Position numbers and translations under genes: made by a program | Notes under the pieces: model-generated | Database searches by the model: none | What the model was told of the DNA's origin: nothing | The model's input: the letters and a program-made list of their open reading frames with translations, nothing else | Shown: positions 1-8,368 of the stretch, in pieces | Layout of the letters: the number at the start of each line of letters is the position of its first letter | Numbering within the stretch: the first letter of the stretch is position 1 | Origin: Pseudomonas guariconensis | GTDB taxonomy: Bacteria > Pseudomonadota > Gammaproteobacteria > Pseudomonadales > Pseudomonadaceae | Assembly: GCF_024127895.1 (NCBI RefSeq) | Contig: NZ_JAMYBK010000010.1 | Location: 80,893-144,892 of the forward strand | Direction of reading: 5' to 3' | DNA length: 64,000 nt

Positions 1-2
1 AC

Positions 3-1145
3 CGCACGCCGAGCCTGCGCGAGGCGCAGCGCCCGTGGATGGAACAGGCGTTGACGCGGTACCCCAGCCGCCTCGACCCACGCAACGCCAGCACCACCCT
101 GGAAGTGTTCCTGACCTATCCGGAGCTGGTCGATGTGGAGCAGGCCTCGCAGCTGCTGGGCCTGTACGAACAGTCCTGCCTGCTCAACTGCCGCCCGCAG
201 CTGTACCGCGCCGTGCTGGCCGAGCGCCAGGACGATCGCCCCGGTGCCGAGCGCTGGTACCGCGAAGCCGTGCGGGTCGATGCGCGTGCCGTCGATCGCT
301 ACTACCGGTTCCTGGGCGATGACCAAGACCGGGCCTTCCCGGCCTTCGCCACGGCCCTGGAGGCGGAGCGCGCGCAACTGCCGGTGGAGATCGTGCACCG
401 CATCGCCTCGCTGCTCGACAGCATTGCCAGCGTGCAACGTGCCGAGCAGGAAGCCGACCGCTACGCCCGCCAGGCCAACCCGCCAGCGGCCGGGCAGCCT
501 GCGCCAACGCCCAGGCAACTGGCCCTGGAGCAGGCCCAGGCCGATGCCCTGGCCCAAGCCACCGCCCAGGTCCAGCGCTGGCGCGACGCCGCCGTGGCCC
601 GTGGCTTCGTGCCGGCCATGGTGTCCAAGGCCAACTACATGATCTCCAACCCGACCGAGCACAACGCCGAGCAAACCCAGGCGTTGATCGACCAGGTCCG
701 CCAGCGCGAACCGACCCGGGCCAAGGCCCTGCAGGCGTCGTTCTACATGGTCAACAACTGGCTGACCCTCGACCCGGACAAAGCCCGCGCGCTGATCGAC
801 GAACTGCAAGAGAGCGGCTATCCCGACGCCGGCCTGCTGCTGGCCGAGTACTACAGCAAGGGCGTGGCGGACCAGCCCGACCAGGACAAGGCCCTGGCCC
901 TGTTCCGCAAAGAAGCCGCCAAGGGCTCCACCGCCGCCTGGTACCGCATGGCCACCCTGCACGCCTACGGCCGTGCCATCTGCCATGACCCGGTCAAGGC
1001 CTACACCTATGCCCAAATCGCCCTGAACCTGGGCGAACGTGGCGCCCGCAGCCTGATCAAGCGCCTGGAAAAGACCCTGCCCAAGGATGACATCGAGCGT
1101 GCCCTGGCCGCACGCAACGATCTGTTGAAGGAGGCCAACCTGTGA
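3..1145 (+). CDS. algK: AlgK-like periplasmic TPR scaffold protein (5' end outside window)
   Basis: Partial: the frame is open from the first bases of the window, so the N-terminus with signal peptide and lipobox is missing. About 380 residues are present, against about 475 in P. aeruginosa AlgK. The protein is alpha-helical and repetitive. The C-terminal third holds Sel1/TPR-like helices such as the stretch around 'AGLLLAEYYSKGVA' followed by 'AAWYRMATLHAYGRA'. In the alginate machine AlgK is a lipoprotein that helps AlgE assemble and bridges the trans-envelope complex. The stop codon overlaps the next start by four bases. Identity is inferred mainly from the repeat type and from lying directly before an AlgE-type porin. 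The gene order after it is not that of the canonical alg operon. Confidence 0.8.
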   Translation, partial: RTPSLREAQRPWMEQALTRYPSRLDPRNASTTLEVFLTYPELVDVEQASQLLGLYEQSCLLNCRPQLYRAVLAERQDDRPGAERWYREAVRVDARAVDRYYRFLGDDQDRAFPAFATALEAERAQLPVEIVHRIASLLDSIASVQRAEQEADRYARQANPPAAGQPAPTPRQLALEQAQADALAQATAQVQRWRDAAVARGFVPAMVSKANYMISNPTEHNAEQTQALIDQVRQREPTRAKALQASFYMVNNWLTLDPDKARALIDELQESGYPDAGLLLAEYYSKGVADQPDQDKALALFRKEAAKGSTAAWYRMATLHAYGRAICHDPVKAYTYAQIALNLGERGARSLIKRLEKTLPKDDIERALAARNDLLKEANL

Positions 1146-2596
1146 AAGCCCATCACCCCTTGTTCGGCGCCCTGCTCGCCCTGGCCCCGCTGCCCGCGGC
1201 GCTGGCGGCCGAGGAGATCACCGGCCCCGAGGCCGACAGCACCGAACCGGTGCGCGTGGCCCCCACCGACGGCAGCGAACCGGTGATCACCTCGGAGTTC
1301 TTCAACAAGCTCACCGTGCAGACCGGCTACGGGCCGGAGGACTCCCAGGTCGATCGCAACCGCGAAATGTTCTACAGCCTGCGCTACGAGCCCTCGTTCG
1401 CCTGGTACGCGCCGGAGAAACGCTGGGCCAAGTGGATGGTCTACGGTCGCCTGTGGCTGAACTATGACACCAGCCAGTCGAGCAACCTCACCAGCGAGTC
1501 GACCAACGACAACGAACGCGAGCAGCCTGAAGGCTGGTATGCCGAGCTGCGCGAGCTGTACGTCAAGCGCAACCTGATCGGCGACGATCCACGCTTCTCC
1601 CTGTCCATCGGCCGCCAGCGTTTCTGGGACGACTATGGCATCTGGTGGGACGACAGCCTCGAATCGCTGCGCCTGAACTATCAGGACACCTTCTCCGAGG
1701 CCTTCCTCGCCGTCGGCCAGAAGTTCCACAACTACAACACCGACGTGAACAGCCTGGCCGCCAGCGAAGAGCGCACGCTCTACGTGATGGGTGAGTACGC
1801 CTACCGTTGGAGCCAGAACAACAAGATCGGTGTGCGCCTGATGCACGAGAACGACCGCAGCGACCACGACATCGACGACCGCTACGACTTCAAGGGCCTG
1901 CGCTACGGCCTGTTCTTCAAGGGTGACAACCTCGCCCTGCCGGTGTTCAGCGACTACCACCTGGAGCTGGCCGCACTGGACGGCAAGATGGACAACACCA
2001 CCCAGAGTGGCGTCACCACCACCGGCCACGACAGCAAGGGCTGGGCCGTGCTCGGCGAGGTCGGCAAGCGCTTCGACGCCTTGCCCTGGACCCCACGCAT
2101 CGCCCTGCGCGGCGGCCTGACCGACAAGCCCGGTGACGAGAACGACGGCTTTCGCTTCAACCCGATCCAGTCCGACCGCATCACCCGCCAGGGCTCCTAC
2201 AGCACGCGCCTGACCAGCTCGTTCGTCAGCCTCGACCTGCGCAACCTGAGCTACTACGGCATCGCCCTGGAAACCCGGCCGACACCGCGCAGCGCCCTGG
2301 ACCTGCGTATCACCCAACTGAACCTGCGTGACGAGGATGGCGTACTGCCGATCCGCATGGCCGCCGACTCCCGCTCCAGGCGCCAGAACCAGCTCGACCG
2401 GGGCCTGTACGGCAAGGGTGACAACGTCGGGCAGATGGTCGACCTCAACTACTACTGGAAGATGTTTCCGGTGGCCATCGATGGCAAGCACCTGGACGTC
2501 AACACCCTGGTCAGCGCCAGCTACCTCAATGCCGGCAGCGCGCTGAAGACCGGCGATGACTACCAGCTGAGCGTCGGCGTGGTGATCAGCTACTAA
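1142..2596 (+). CDS. algE: AlgE-like outer-membrane polymer export porin
   Basis: 484 residues, close to the 490 of P. aeruginosa AlgE, belonging to the alginate-export beta-barrel family. It has a signal peptide ending near 'ALAAEE' (about residue 22). Alternating strands rich in aromatic residues follow, with conserved-looking stretches such as 'RQRFWDDYGIWWDDSLESL', and the protein ends in the aromatic residue expected of an outer-membrane barrel ('VVISY'). The start is GTG at 1142, preceded by a strong AAGGAGG about seven bases upstream. It overlaps the stop of the algK-like gene, so translation is probably coupled. The known role of the family is to export the anionic polysaccharide across the outer membrane. 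Confidence 0.9.
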   Translation: MKAHHPLFGALLALAPLPAALAAEEITGPEADSTEPVRVAPTDGSEPVITSEFFNKLTVQTGYGPEDSQVDRNREMFYSLRYEPSFAWYAPEKRWAKWMVYGRLWLNYDTSQSSNLTSESTNDNEREQPEGWYAELRELYVKRNLIGDDPRFSLSIGRQRFWDDYGIWWDDSLESLRLNYQDTFSEAFLAVGQKFHNYNTDVNSLAASEERTLYVMGEYAYRWSQNNKIGVRLMHENDRSDHDIDDRYDFKGLRYGLFFKGDNLALPVFSDYHLELAALDGKMDNTTQSGVTTTGHDSKGWAVLGEVGKRFDALPWTPRIALRGGLTDKPGDENDGFRFNPIQSDRITRQGSYSTRLTSSFVSLDLRNLSYYGIALETRPTPRSALDLRITQLNLRDEDGVLPIRMAADSRSRRQNQLDRGLYGKGDNVGQMVDLNYYWKMFPVAIDGKHLDVNTLVSASYLNAGSALKTGDDYQLSVGVVISY

Positions 2597-2611
2597 GGAC
2601 GGACCCTGCCA

Positions 2612-4039
2612 ATGATCTTCGCCTCCAACGTCTTCCTGTTCCTCTACCTGCCGCTGTTCCTGGCCGTCTATTTCCTGGCCAGGCCCCAGTGGCGCTCGGT
2701 GGTGATCGTTGCCGCCAGCTACATCTTCTATGCCTGGTGGCGCCCGGACTTCCTGCTGCTGTTCGTGGCGATCACCTACTGGAACTACTGGTTCGGCCTG
2801 CGCATCAAGGCGCGCCTGGACGCCGGCGACAAGCGCTGGGCCCTGCGCCTGCTGTGGCTCGGGGTAATCGGCAACCTGTCGACCCTGGGCTACTTCAAGT
2901 ACGCCAACTTCGGCGCCGAAGTACTGGCGATGCTGCTGGCGCCGCTGGGCATCAATACCTGGACCCTGGAGAACATCTTCCTGCCCCTGGGCATCTCCTT
3001 CTACGTGTTCCATGCCCTGAGCTACATCGTCGACATCTACCGCAAGGACGCCACACCCACGCGCAACTTCATCGACTTCGCCGCCTTCGTTGCGCTGTTC
3101 CCGCACCTGGTGGCCGGGCCGATCCTGCGCTACAGCCAACTGGCGCCGCAGTTGCGCGAGCGCACCCATTCGCTGGAGCTGTTCTCCCTGGGCGTGTGCC
3201 GCTTCATGCTCGGTTTCATCATGAAGGTGCTGATCGCCGACCGCCTGGCGCCGATCAACGTCTTGTTCGTCAGCGAGGGCACCCTGCAGTTCAGCGACGC
3301 CTGGTTCGGCCTGGCGGTGTCGACCCTGCAGCTGTACTTCGACTTCGCCGGCTACAGCCACATGGCCCTGGGCCTGGCGCTGATGATGGGCTTTCGCTTC
3401 CCGGAAAACTTCAACCAGCCCTATGTGTCGCAGAGCATCACCGAGTTCTGGGCACGCTGGCACATGACCCTGGCGCATTTCCTGCGCGACTACGTGTACA
3501 TGCCGCTGGTGCGCAAGCGCGTCGCCGGGGCCCTGCCGGCACTGGTCTGGACCATGCTGCTGTCGGGCCTGTGGCACGGGGCAAGCTTCGCCTTCATCTG
3601 CTGGGGCCTGTTCTTCGGTATCGGCATGGTCATCGAGCGCAAGTTCAACCTCGCCACCAAGGTCACCACGCCCTACCACCTGGGCCGCAACCTGCGCACC
3701 GGGGTGCTGATCGTGCTGAGCATGCCGCTGTTCTTCACCATGGACCTGCGCCACAGCCTGGACATCTACCAGGCGCTGCTCGGCTTCAACGGCTTCGGCT
3801 CGCTGGAGCTGTACGTGCTCGGCGCCTCGAAGATGGCCATGGCCTTCGCCCTGGTGGCGCTGGCCTGGCTGGTCCTGGCCGGGATCAACAACGTGCGCTT
3901 CTACGCCGGCAACAAGGAAGGCTATTTCATGCGCCATGTCGGCGTGCTGCACAGCGTGCTGCTGTGGGGGGGCTTTTTGCTGGCGCTGAGCAGCCTGGCG
4001 GCCAATTCCTTCTCGCCCTTCCTGTATTTCCAGTTCTAG
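2612..4039 (+). CDS. algI: AlgI-like membrane-bound O-acyltransferase (MBOAT)
   Basis: 475 residues, polytopic, and similar to AlgI from its first residues ('SNVFLFLYLPLF', 'YIFYAWWRPDFLLLF'). The essential MBOAT histidine is present as H322 in 'SGLWHGASFAF', the same number as the essential His of P. aeruginosa AlgI. Family role: to move acetyl groups across the inner membrane to the periplasmic acetyltransferases AlgJ and AlgX. The gene sits 15 bases after algE, whereas in the canonical operon algG, algX and algL lie between. It is about 45 residues shorter than P. aeruginosa AlgI. An AAGGACGGA ribosome-binding site precedes the ATG. Confidence 0.93.
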   Translation: MIFASNVFLFLYLPLFLAVYFLARPQWRSVVIVAASYIFYAWWRPDFLLLFVAITYWNYWFGLRIKARLDAGDKRWALRLLWLGVIGNLSTLGYFKYANFGAEVLAMLLAPLGINTWTLENIFLPLGISFYVFHALSYIVDIYRKDATPTRNFIDFAAFVALFPHLVAGPILRYSQLAPQLRERTHSLELFSLGVCRFMLGFIMKVLIADRLAPINVLFVSEGTLQFSDAWFGLAVSTLQLYFDFAGYSHMALGLALMMGFRFPENFNQPYVSQSITEFWARWHMTLAHFLRDYVYMPLVRKRVAGALPALVWTMLLSGLWHGASFAFICWGLFFGIGMVIERKFNLATKVTTPYHLGRNLRTGVLIVLSMPLFFTMDLRHSLDIYQALLGFNGFGSLELYVLGASKMAMAFALVALAWLVLAGINNVRFYAGNKEGYFMRHVGVLHSVLLWGGFLLALSSLAANSFSPFLYFQF

Positions 4040-4048
4040 GAGACGGCC

Positions 4049-5143
4049 ATGTATCCGGTGATGAATTCGGCCAGCAAGGCCAACGGCATTCTCTTCGCCC
4101 TGGTGCTGGCGGCGATGTTCGTGTACTCGCTGCCACCGGTGTTCAGCTTCGCCCGAACCCAGGGCGACGCCTGGAACCTGTTCGTCGACGGCAAGCTGCT
4201 GCGCAAGTTCGAGCAGGTCTACGACAAGCGCTTCTTCCTGCGCGACCCGTCGGTGCAACTGTGGGCCGACGCCCAGTTCCACCTGTTCGGCGAAGGCACC
4301 AAGGGCGTGGTACTGGGCAAGGACGGCTGGCTCTACACCAACCAGGAATACCGCGTGCCCAATGACCTGGAGGCCAACGTGGCGACCCAGCTCGAGCAGA
4401 TCGCCAAGGTCGAGAAACAGTTGGCCGAGCATGGCAAGCACCTGGTGCTGCTGCCACTGCCGATGAAGCTCGACATCTATGCCGAGCACGCCGAGCACGC
4501 CTTCGACCCACGGGTGACGAGCCTGTACGACCGCTTCGTCGGTGAGCTGCAGGCACGCCAGCTGGACGTGGTACCGCTGCGCGGCGCCTTCCTCGGCAAT
4601 CTGGCAGGGCCAGGCTTGTTCCTCAAGTCCGACACCCATTGGAGCCCGCAAGGCGCACGCCTGTCGGCCTACGAACTGGCCCGCCAGCGTCCGCAACTGC
4701 TCGGTGACCAGCTCTATCGCTCGCACAAGGCCGGCGAGAAGAACGTCAAGGGCGACCTGATGAACTACCTGCAGTTCGACCATGCTCGCCTCGCGCCACA
4801 ATTCGGTCCGAGCCGCATCGATCTCTACGAAACCCTCAAGGCCGACCAGGACGCCGACGACCTGTTCGCCGAGCAAGACCAGAGCCTGCTGCTGGTCGGT
4901 ACCAGCTACAGCAAGATCGACGACTGGAACTTCGTCGGTTTTCTCAAGGAAGCCCTCAACCGCGACTTGCTGAGCATCGCCGTGGAAGCCCGCGGGCCGT
5001 TCGAGGCGATGAACCAGTTCCTGGCCAGCGATCAGTTGGCCAACCCGCAGATCGACACCGTGGTCTGGGAATTCCCCCTGCGCACCCTGCTGGCCCACCG
5101 CCCTGGCTCGCTCAGCCGCAGCACCCAACCCCAGCATTTCTGA
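4049..5143 (+). CDS. algJ: AlgJ-like periplasmic O-acetyltransferase (SGNH-like)
   Basis: 364 residues with an uncleaved-looking N-terminal membrane anchor at about residues 12-30. The SGNH-type catalytic residues of the AlgJ/AlgX family can be read directly: Asp195 and His197 in 'KSDTHWSPQGA', and Ser286 in 'LLVGTSYSK'. Family role: O-acetyl transfer onto mannuronate residues in the periplasm, working with AlgI and AlgF. It starts nine bases after algI with GGAGA-type spacing; Met5 is an alternative start. All three catalytic residues are intact, so this cluster should make an acetylated polymer. Confidence 0.9.
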   Translation: MYPVMNSASKANGILFALVLAAMFVYSLPPVFSFARTQGDAWNLFVDGKLLRKFEQVYDKRFFLRDPSVQLWADAQFHLFGEGTKGVVLGKDGWLYTNQEYRVPNDLEANVATQLEQIAKVEKQLAEHGKHLVLLPLPMKLDIYAEHAEHAFDPRVTSLYDRFVGELQARQLDVVPLRGAFLGNLAGPGLFLKSDTHWSPQGARLSAYELARQRPQLLGDQLYRSHKAGEKNVKGDLMNYLQFDHARLAPQFGPSRIDLYETLKADQDADDLFAEQDQSLLLVGTSYSKIDDWNFVGFLKEALNRDLLSIAVEARGPFEAMNQFLASDQLANPQIDTVVWEFPLRTLLAHRPGSLSRSTQPQHF

Positions 5144-5161
5144 CGATTCAAGGAGAGCCCG

Positions 5162-5800
5162 ATGAAACTTACCCACCTGTTCACCGCCATCACCCTGGCA
5201 GCCAACGGCCATGCGGCCCTCGCTGCCGAAGGCAATGCCGACTTGTACGATGCCGTGGCACCGGCCGACTCGGCGTTCGTGCGTGTGCTCAACCTGTCCG
5301 ACAACAGCATCGACGTGAGCCTGAGCGGCAAGATCAACCCACAGAAGGTCGCCCCGGGCCAGCTCAGCGGCTACCGCTTCGTCCCGGCCGGCCCACACAA
5401 GATCGCCGTCGGCGCCCAGGCCATCGAGCCACAGCTCAAGGCCAACGCCGCCAGCACCGTGGTCTACGACGGCAAGCAGCTGTCGCTGATCGCCGACAAG
5501 TACATCAACGAACCGAAGAAGGCACAGATCGCCTTCTACAACCTGACCCCGGCCAAGGCCGCGCTCAAGACCGTGGACGGCAAGCACGTGGTGGTCGAGC
5601 CGCTGGGCAACGGCCAGACCGGCAGCCGCATGGTCAACGAAATCAAGATCGGCTTCGCCGCCTACGTCGCCGACCAGCGGGTCGCCAGCTTCGACGAACT
5701 GTTCCTCAAGAAAGGCCGCTCCTACAGCTACGTGCTGCTGCCCCAGGGCACCGGCTATCGCAGCATGGGCCAGGCCAACAGCATCGACCCGACCGAGTGA
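5162..5800 (+). CDS. algF: AlgF-like alginate O-acetylation accessory protein
   Basis: 212 residues with a signal peptide ending near 'AALAAEG'. The rest is a small periplasmic beta-rich protein of the AlgF family, with 'LYDAVAPADSAFVRVLNLS' at the mature N-terminus. AlgF is needed for acetylation of alginate together with AlgI and AlgJ and probably links them; it has no known catalytic residues. An AAGGAGAG site lies just before the ATG. The gene is followed closely by the algX-like gene. The canonical partner that follows algF, algA, is not here, nor anywhere downstream in the window. Confidence 0.88.
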   Translation: MKLTHLFTAITLAANGHAALAAEGNADLYDAVAPADSAFVRVLNLSDNSIDVSLSGKINPQKVAPGQLSGYRFVPAGPHKIAVGAQAIEPQLKANAASTVVYDGKQLSLIADKYINEPKKAQIAFYNLTPAKAALKTVDGKHVVVEPLGNGQTGSRMVNEIKIGFAAYVADQRVASFDELFLKKGRSYSYVLLPQGTGYRSMGQANSIDPTE

Positions 5801-5826
5801 TGCCCCGCTGCAAGGATGACCGGCAC

Positions 5827-7251
5827 ATGAACACCCTTCTTTCCCTGGGCCTGGCCACGGGCCTGGCGCTGGGCGCGTTGGCCGCCCAGGCGGCCGAGCC
5901 TGCCAAGGCCAGCGGTACCAATGCCGACAAGGCCGCCTGTAGCGACCTGCAATGCCTGGTCTGCCCGGCCCTGAGCGACCCGCGCCACTACACCGAGGGG
6001 CGCATGAAGCTGATGCGCGAGATCGTCCCCGGCAAGGACCGCTGGCTGTTCCGCTCGGCGGTGGACCTGACCAACGACTTCGGCATCCCGGCGCCCATGC
6101 GCCCGGAATTCGCCCGCTTGATGGACACCTTCCATCGCCAGGGCATCCAGGTGGCCATGGCCATCCAGCCGACCCGAGGCCTGATGCACCGTGACAAGTT
6201 GTACGGCGATCGGCTGCACGGCTTCGACTACCCCCGCGCCAGCCACAACCTCGCCACCTACCTGGGCCAGTTGCGCCAGGGCGGCGCGGTGGTGGCGCCG
6301 ATGATGCAACTGGTGCAGCAACCACCCAAGGCCGAGTTCTTCTTCCGCCGCGACCACCATTGGACCCCGGCCGGTGCCGAAGCCACCGCGCGCCTGATGG
6401 CCGAGGAGATCCGCCGCCAGCCCTTCTACGCGGGGCTGACCAAAAAGCACTACCGCACCGAACCCGGGGTCATGGTGCCCAAGGACGGCACCCTGAACCT
6501 GGCGCTGAGCTATATCTGCGGCAACAACTATGGTTTCCAGTACGTGCGCGGCTACCAGACCATCCCGGTGGCCGACAGCGCCGACGCCCTGTTCGACGAA
6601 GCGCCAGACCCGGAGGTGATCCTGGTCGGCGACAGTAACGCCGCTGCCCGCGAGGACGAAAGCAAGCAATTCAACTTCGACGGCTACCTCAAGCAGTACC
6701 TGGACGTGGACGTGCTCAACTATGCCCTGCCCGGCGTCGGCGAGGACGGCTCGCTGCTGGAATACCTGCTGTCGGCCGACTACAAGCCCGAGGCACCGCC
6801 CAAGCTGATCGTCTGGGAACTGCCGGCCAACTACCGGCTCGACTCGCCGTTGATGTACCGCCAGCTGGTGCCCGCCATCCAGGGTGGCTGCAAGGCCTCG
6901 AAAGAGGTGCTGGCCTCGAAGCTGCGGCGCCCGGCGCTGAAGGTCGGCGAGCGCATCGAGCTGCTGAGCAATGCCGGCAGTGCGCGCCAGGCGCTGGGAG
7001 GGGCAAGAGGGTTTCTCGACATCCGCCTGAGCGACAGGAACGTCAAGGACTTCTACATCATCGTCTACTACGACAACGGCGCCCGCGACAAAGTGTGGTT
7101 CCGCCGCGAAGTGGTGGTCAGCGGTGGCCAGTACTACCTGGAGTTGAGCAAGGACCCGGCCTTCGCTGGCGCCAACCTGCTCTCGGTGTTCCTCGAGCCG
7201 ACCAAGCCCGGCACCGCCGCCACCGACGTGGAAACCCGCCTATGCCTGTGA
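5827..7251 (+). CDS. algX: AlgX-like O-acetyltransferase with C-terminal carbohydrate-binding domain
   Basis: 474 residues, the same length as P. aeruginosa AlgX. It has a signal peptide to about residue 22 and then an SGNH-like domain. Asp176 and His178 lie in 'RDHHWTPAG' and Ser270 in 'LVGDSNAA', matching the AlgX catalytic triad. The C-terminal 110 or so residues are beta-rich ('FLDIRLSD', 'YYLELSKD'), as expected of the AlgX carbohydrate-binding module. I chose the ATG at 5827 because an AAGGA lies ten bases upstream and the signal peptide begins there; an in-frame ATG at 5797 overlaps algF. Family role: terminal O-acetylation of the polymer in the periplasm. The 3' end overlaps the next gene by ten bases. 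Confidence 0.9.
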   Translation: MNTLLSLGLATGLALGALAAQAAEPAKASGTNADKAACSDLQCLVCPALSDPRHYTEGRMKLMREIVPGKDRWLFRSAVDLTNDFGIPAPMRPEFARLMDTFHRQGIQVAMAIQPTRGLMHRDKLYGDRLHGFDYPRASHNLATYLGQLRQGGAVVAPMMQLVQQPPKAEFFFRRDHHWTPAGAEATARLMAEEIRRQPFYAGLTKKHYRTEPGVMVPKDGTLNLALSYICGNNYGFQYVRGYQTIPVADSADALFDEAPDPEVILVGDSNAAAREDESKQFNFDGYLKQYLDVDVLNYALPGVGEDGSLLEYLLSADYKPEAPPKLIVWELPANYRLDSPLMYRQLVPAIQGGCKASKEVLASKLRRPALKVGERIELLSNAGSARQALGGARGFLDIRLSDRNVKDFYIIVYYDNGARDKVWFRREVVVSGGQYYLELSKDPAFAGANLLSVFLEPTKPGTAATDVETRLCL

Positions 7252-8354
7252 AGCGCACAAGCCTGGCCCTGGTCATCGCCCTGGCCCTGTCGCCATTGGC
7301 GGCACCCGCGGCCCAGTCGCTATGGCCGCCGCGAGCCACGGCGCAGGCGGCGATGGTGGCCGACTACCGTACCCTGGCCTGCAGCAAGGCACCGCCCGCC
7401 CCCTATACCGGCAGCCTGCGCCTGGAAAGCAAGTACGACCAGCGCGACGCCAGCAAGTCGACCCTGCGTGCCCGCCCGGATGCCGACAGCGAACGGGTCG
7501 GCAAGCAAGTGAAGCAGTTCGTCGGTGGCTTGATCTACGCCGGCAAGCGCTTCGTACGGGCGAAAAAACCCCAGGACGCCAACATGGCCCTGGCCTGCCA
7601 GGACCAGTGGCTGGAACGTTGGGCCTCGGCAGGCGCGCTGCTCAGCCCCGACGCCAGCGGCACCGGCATGGCCGCGCGCAAGTGGGCGCTGGCGGCCATG
7701 GCCGGCGCGCTGCTGCTGACCCAGTCGGCCAGCGACGGCAAGGTGCGACTGACGGCCACGCAGACCGCCTGGATCACCCAGTTGGCCGAGTTGGTGATAC
7801 GCGAATACGACCCGCGCCGTACCTCACGCACCGTGTACTTCAACAACCACGACTACTGGGCCGCCTGGGCAGTGGCCGCCAGCGGCATGCTGGTGGGCCG
7901 CGACGACTTCATCCAGTGGGCCGACGGCAACCTGCGCCGTGGCTTGGCCCAGGCCGTGCGCAGCCAGGATGGCAGCTACGCCTACCTGCCGCTGGAAGTG
8001 GCACGCGGCAAGCTTGCCGCCAACTACAGCCAGTACGCCCTGGTGCCCCTGGTGCTGTTGGCGGAATCGGCGCGGGCCAACGGTCTGCCTTGGCGCGACG
8101 AGGACCAGCGCACCCTCGACCTGCTGGCCAACTTCGCCGCACGCAGCATCCTCGAGCCGCAGGCCTTGCCCGAACTCGAGGGCCGCGCCCAGGTCGACGT
8201 CGCCCCCTACAAGCTGGCCTGGCTGATCCCGTTCCTGCAGCGCAACCCGGGCCATCGCCTGGCCCGCGAACTGTACGACAGCGAGGACGGCGAGGTGGAC
8301 AACTACAGCCAACTCGGTGGCCCGCTCAAGCCGCTCTACCTACAACAGCCCTGA
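7242..8354 (+). CDS. algL: AlgL-like periplasmic mannuronate lyase
   Basis: 370 residues (P. aeruginosa AlgL is 367), with a signal peptide to about residue 24 and a helical alpha/alpha toroid-type domain. Residues matching the AlgL active site are visible: Lys64 in 'LESKYD', Asn202-His203 in 'NNHDYW', Arg255 and Tyr262 in 'VARGKLAANYSQY'. The normally conserved 'NNHSYW' reads 'NNHDYW', and the second Arg of the usual 'KRQQR' stretch is Leu. Known role: beta-elimination of polymannuronate, clearing polymer misdirected into the periplasm. The ATG lies inside the algX-like gene (ten-base overlap), which suggests translational coupling. Confidence 0.87.
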   Translation: MPVKRTSLALVIALALSPLAAPAAQSLWPPRATAQAAMVADYRTLACSKAPPAPYTGSLRLESKYDQRDASKSTLRARPDADSERVGKQVKQFVGGLIYAGKRFVRAKKPQDANMALACQDQWLERWASAGALLSPDASGTGMAARKWALAAMAGALLLTQSASDGKVRLTATQTAWITQLAELVIREYDPRRTSRTVYFNNHDYWAAWAVAASGMLVGRDDFIQWADGNLRRGLAQAVRSQDGSYAYLPLEVARGKLAANYSQYALVPLVLLAESARANGLPWRDEDQRTLDLLANFAARSILEPQALPELEGRAQVDVAPYKLAWLIPFLQRNPGHRLARELYDSEDGEVDNYSQLGGPLKPLYLQQP

Positions 8355-8368
8355 TCAAGGACGTAACC

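Noticed and set aside
1007..6325. A 1772-residue open frame on the minus strand through the alginate-like operon
   Set aside because: It is the antisense shadow of high-GC coding DNA; its composition is biased and without domains, while the + strand frames have clear families and active sites.
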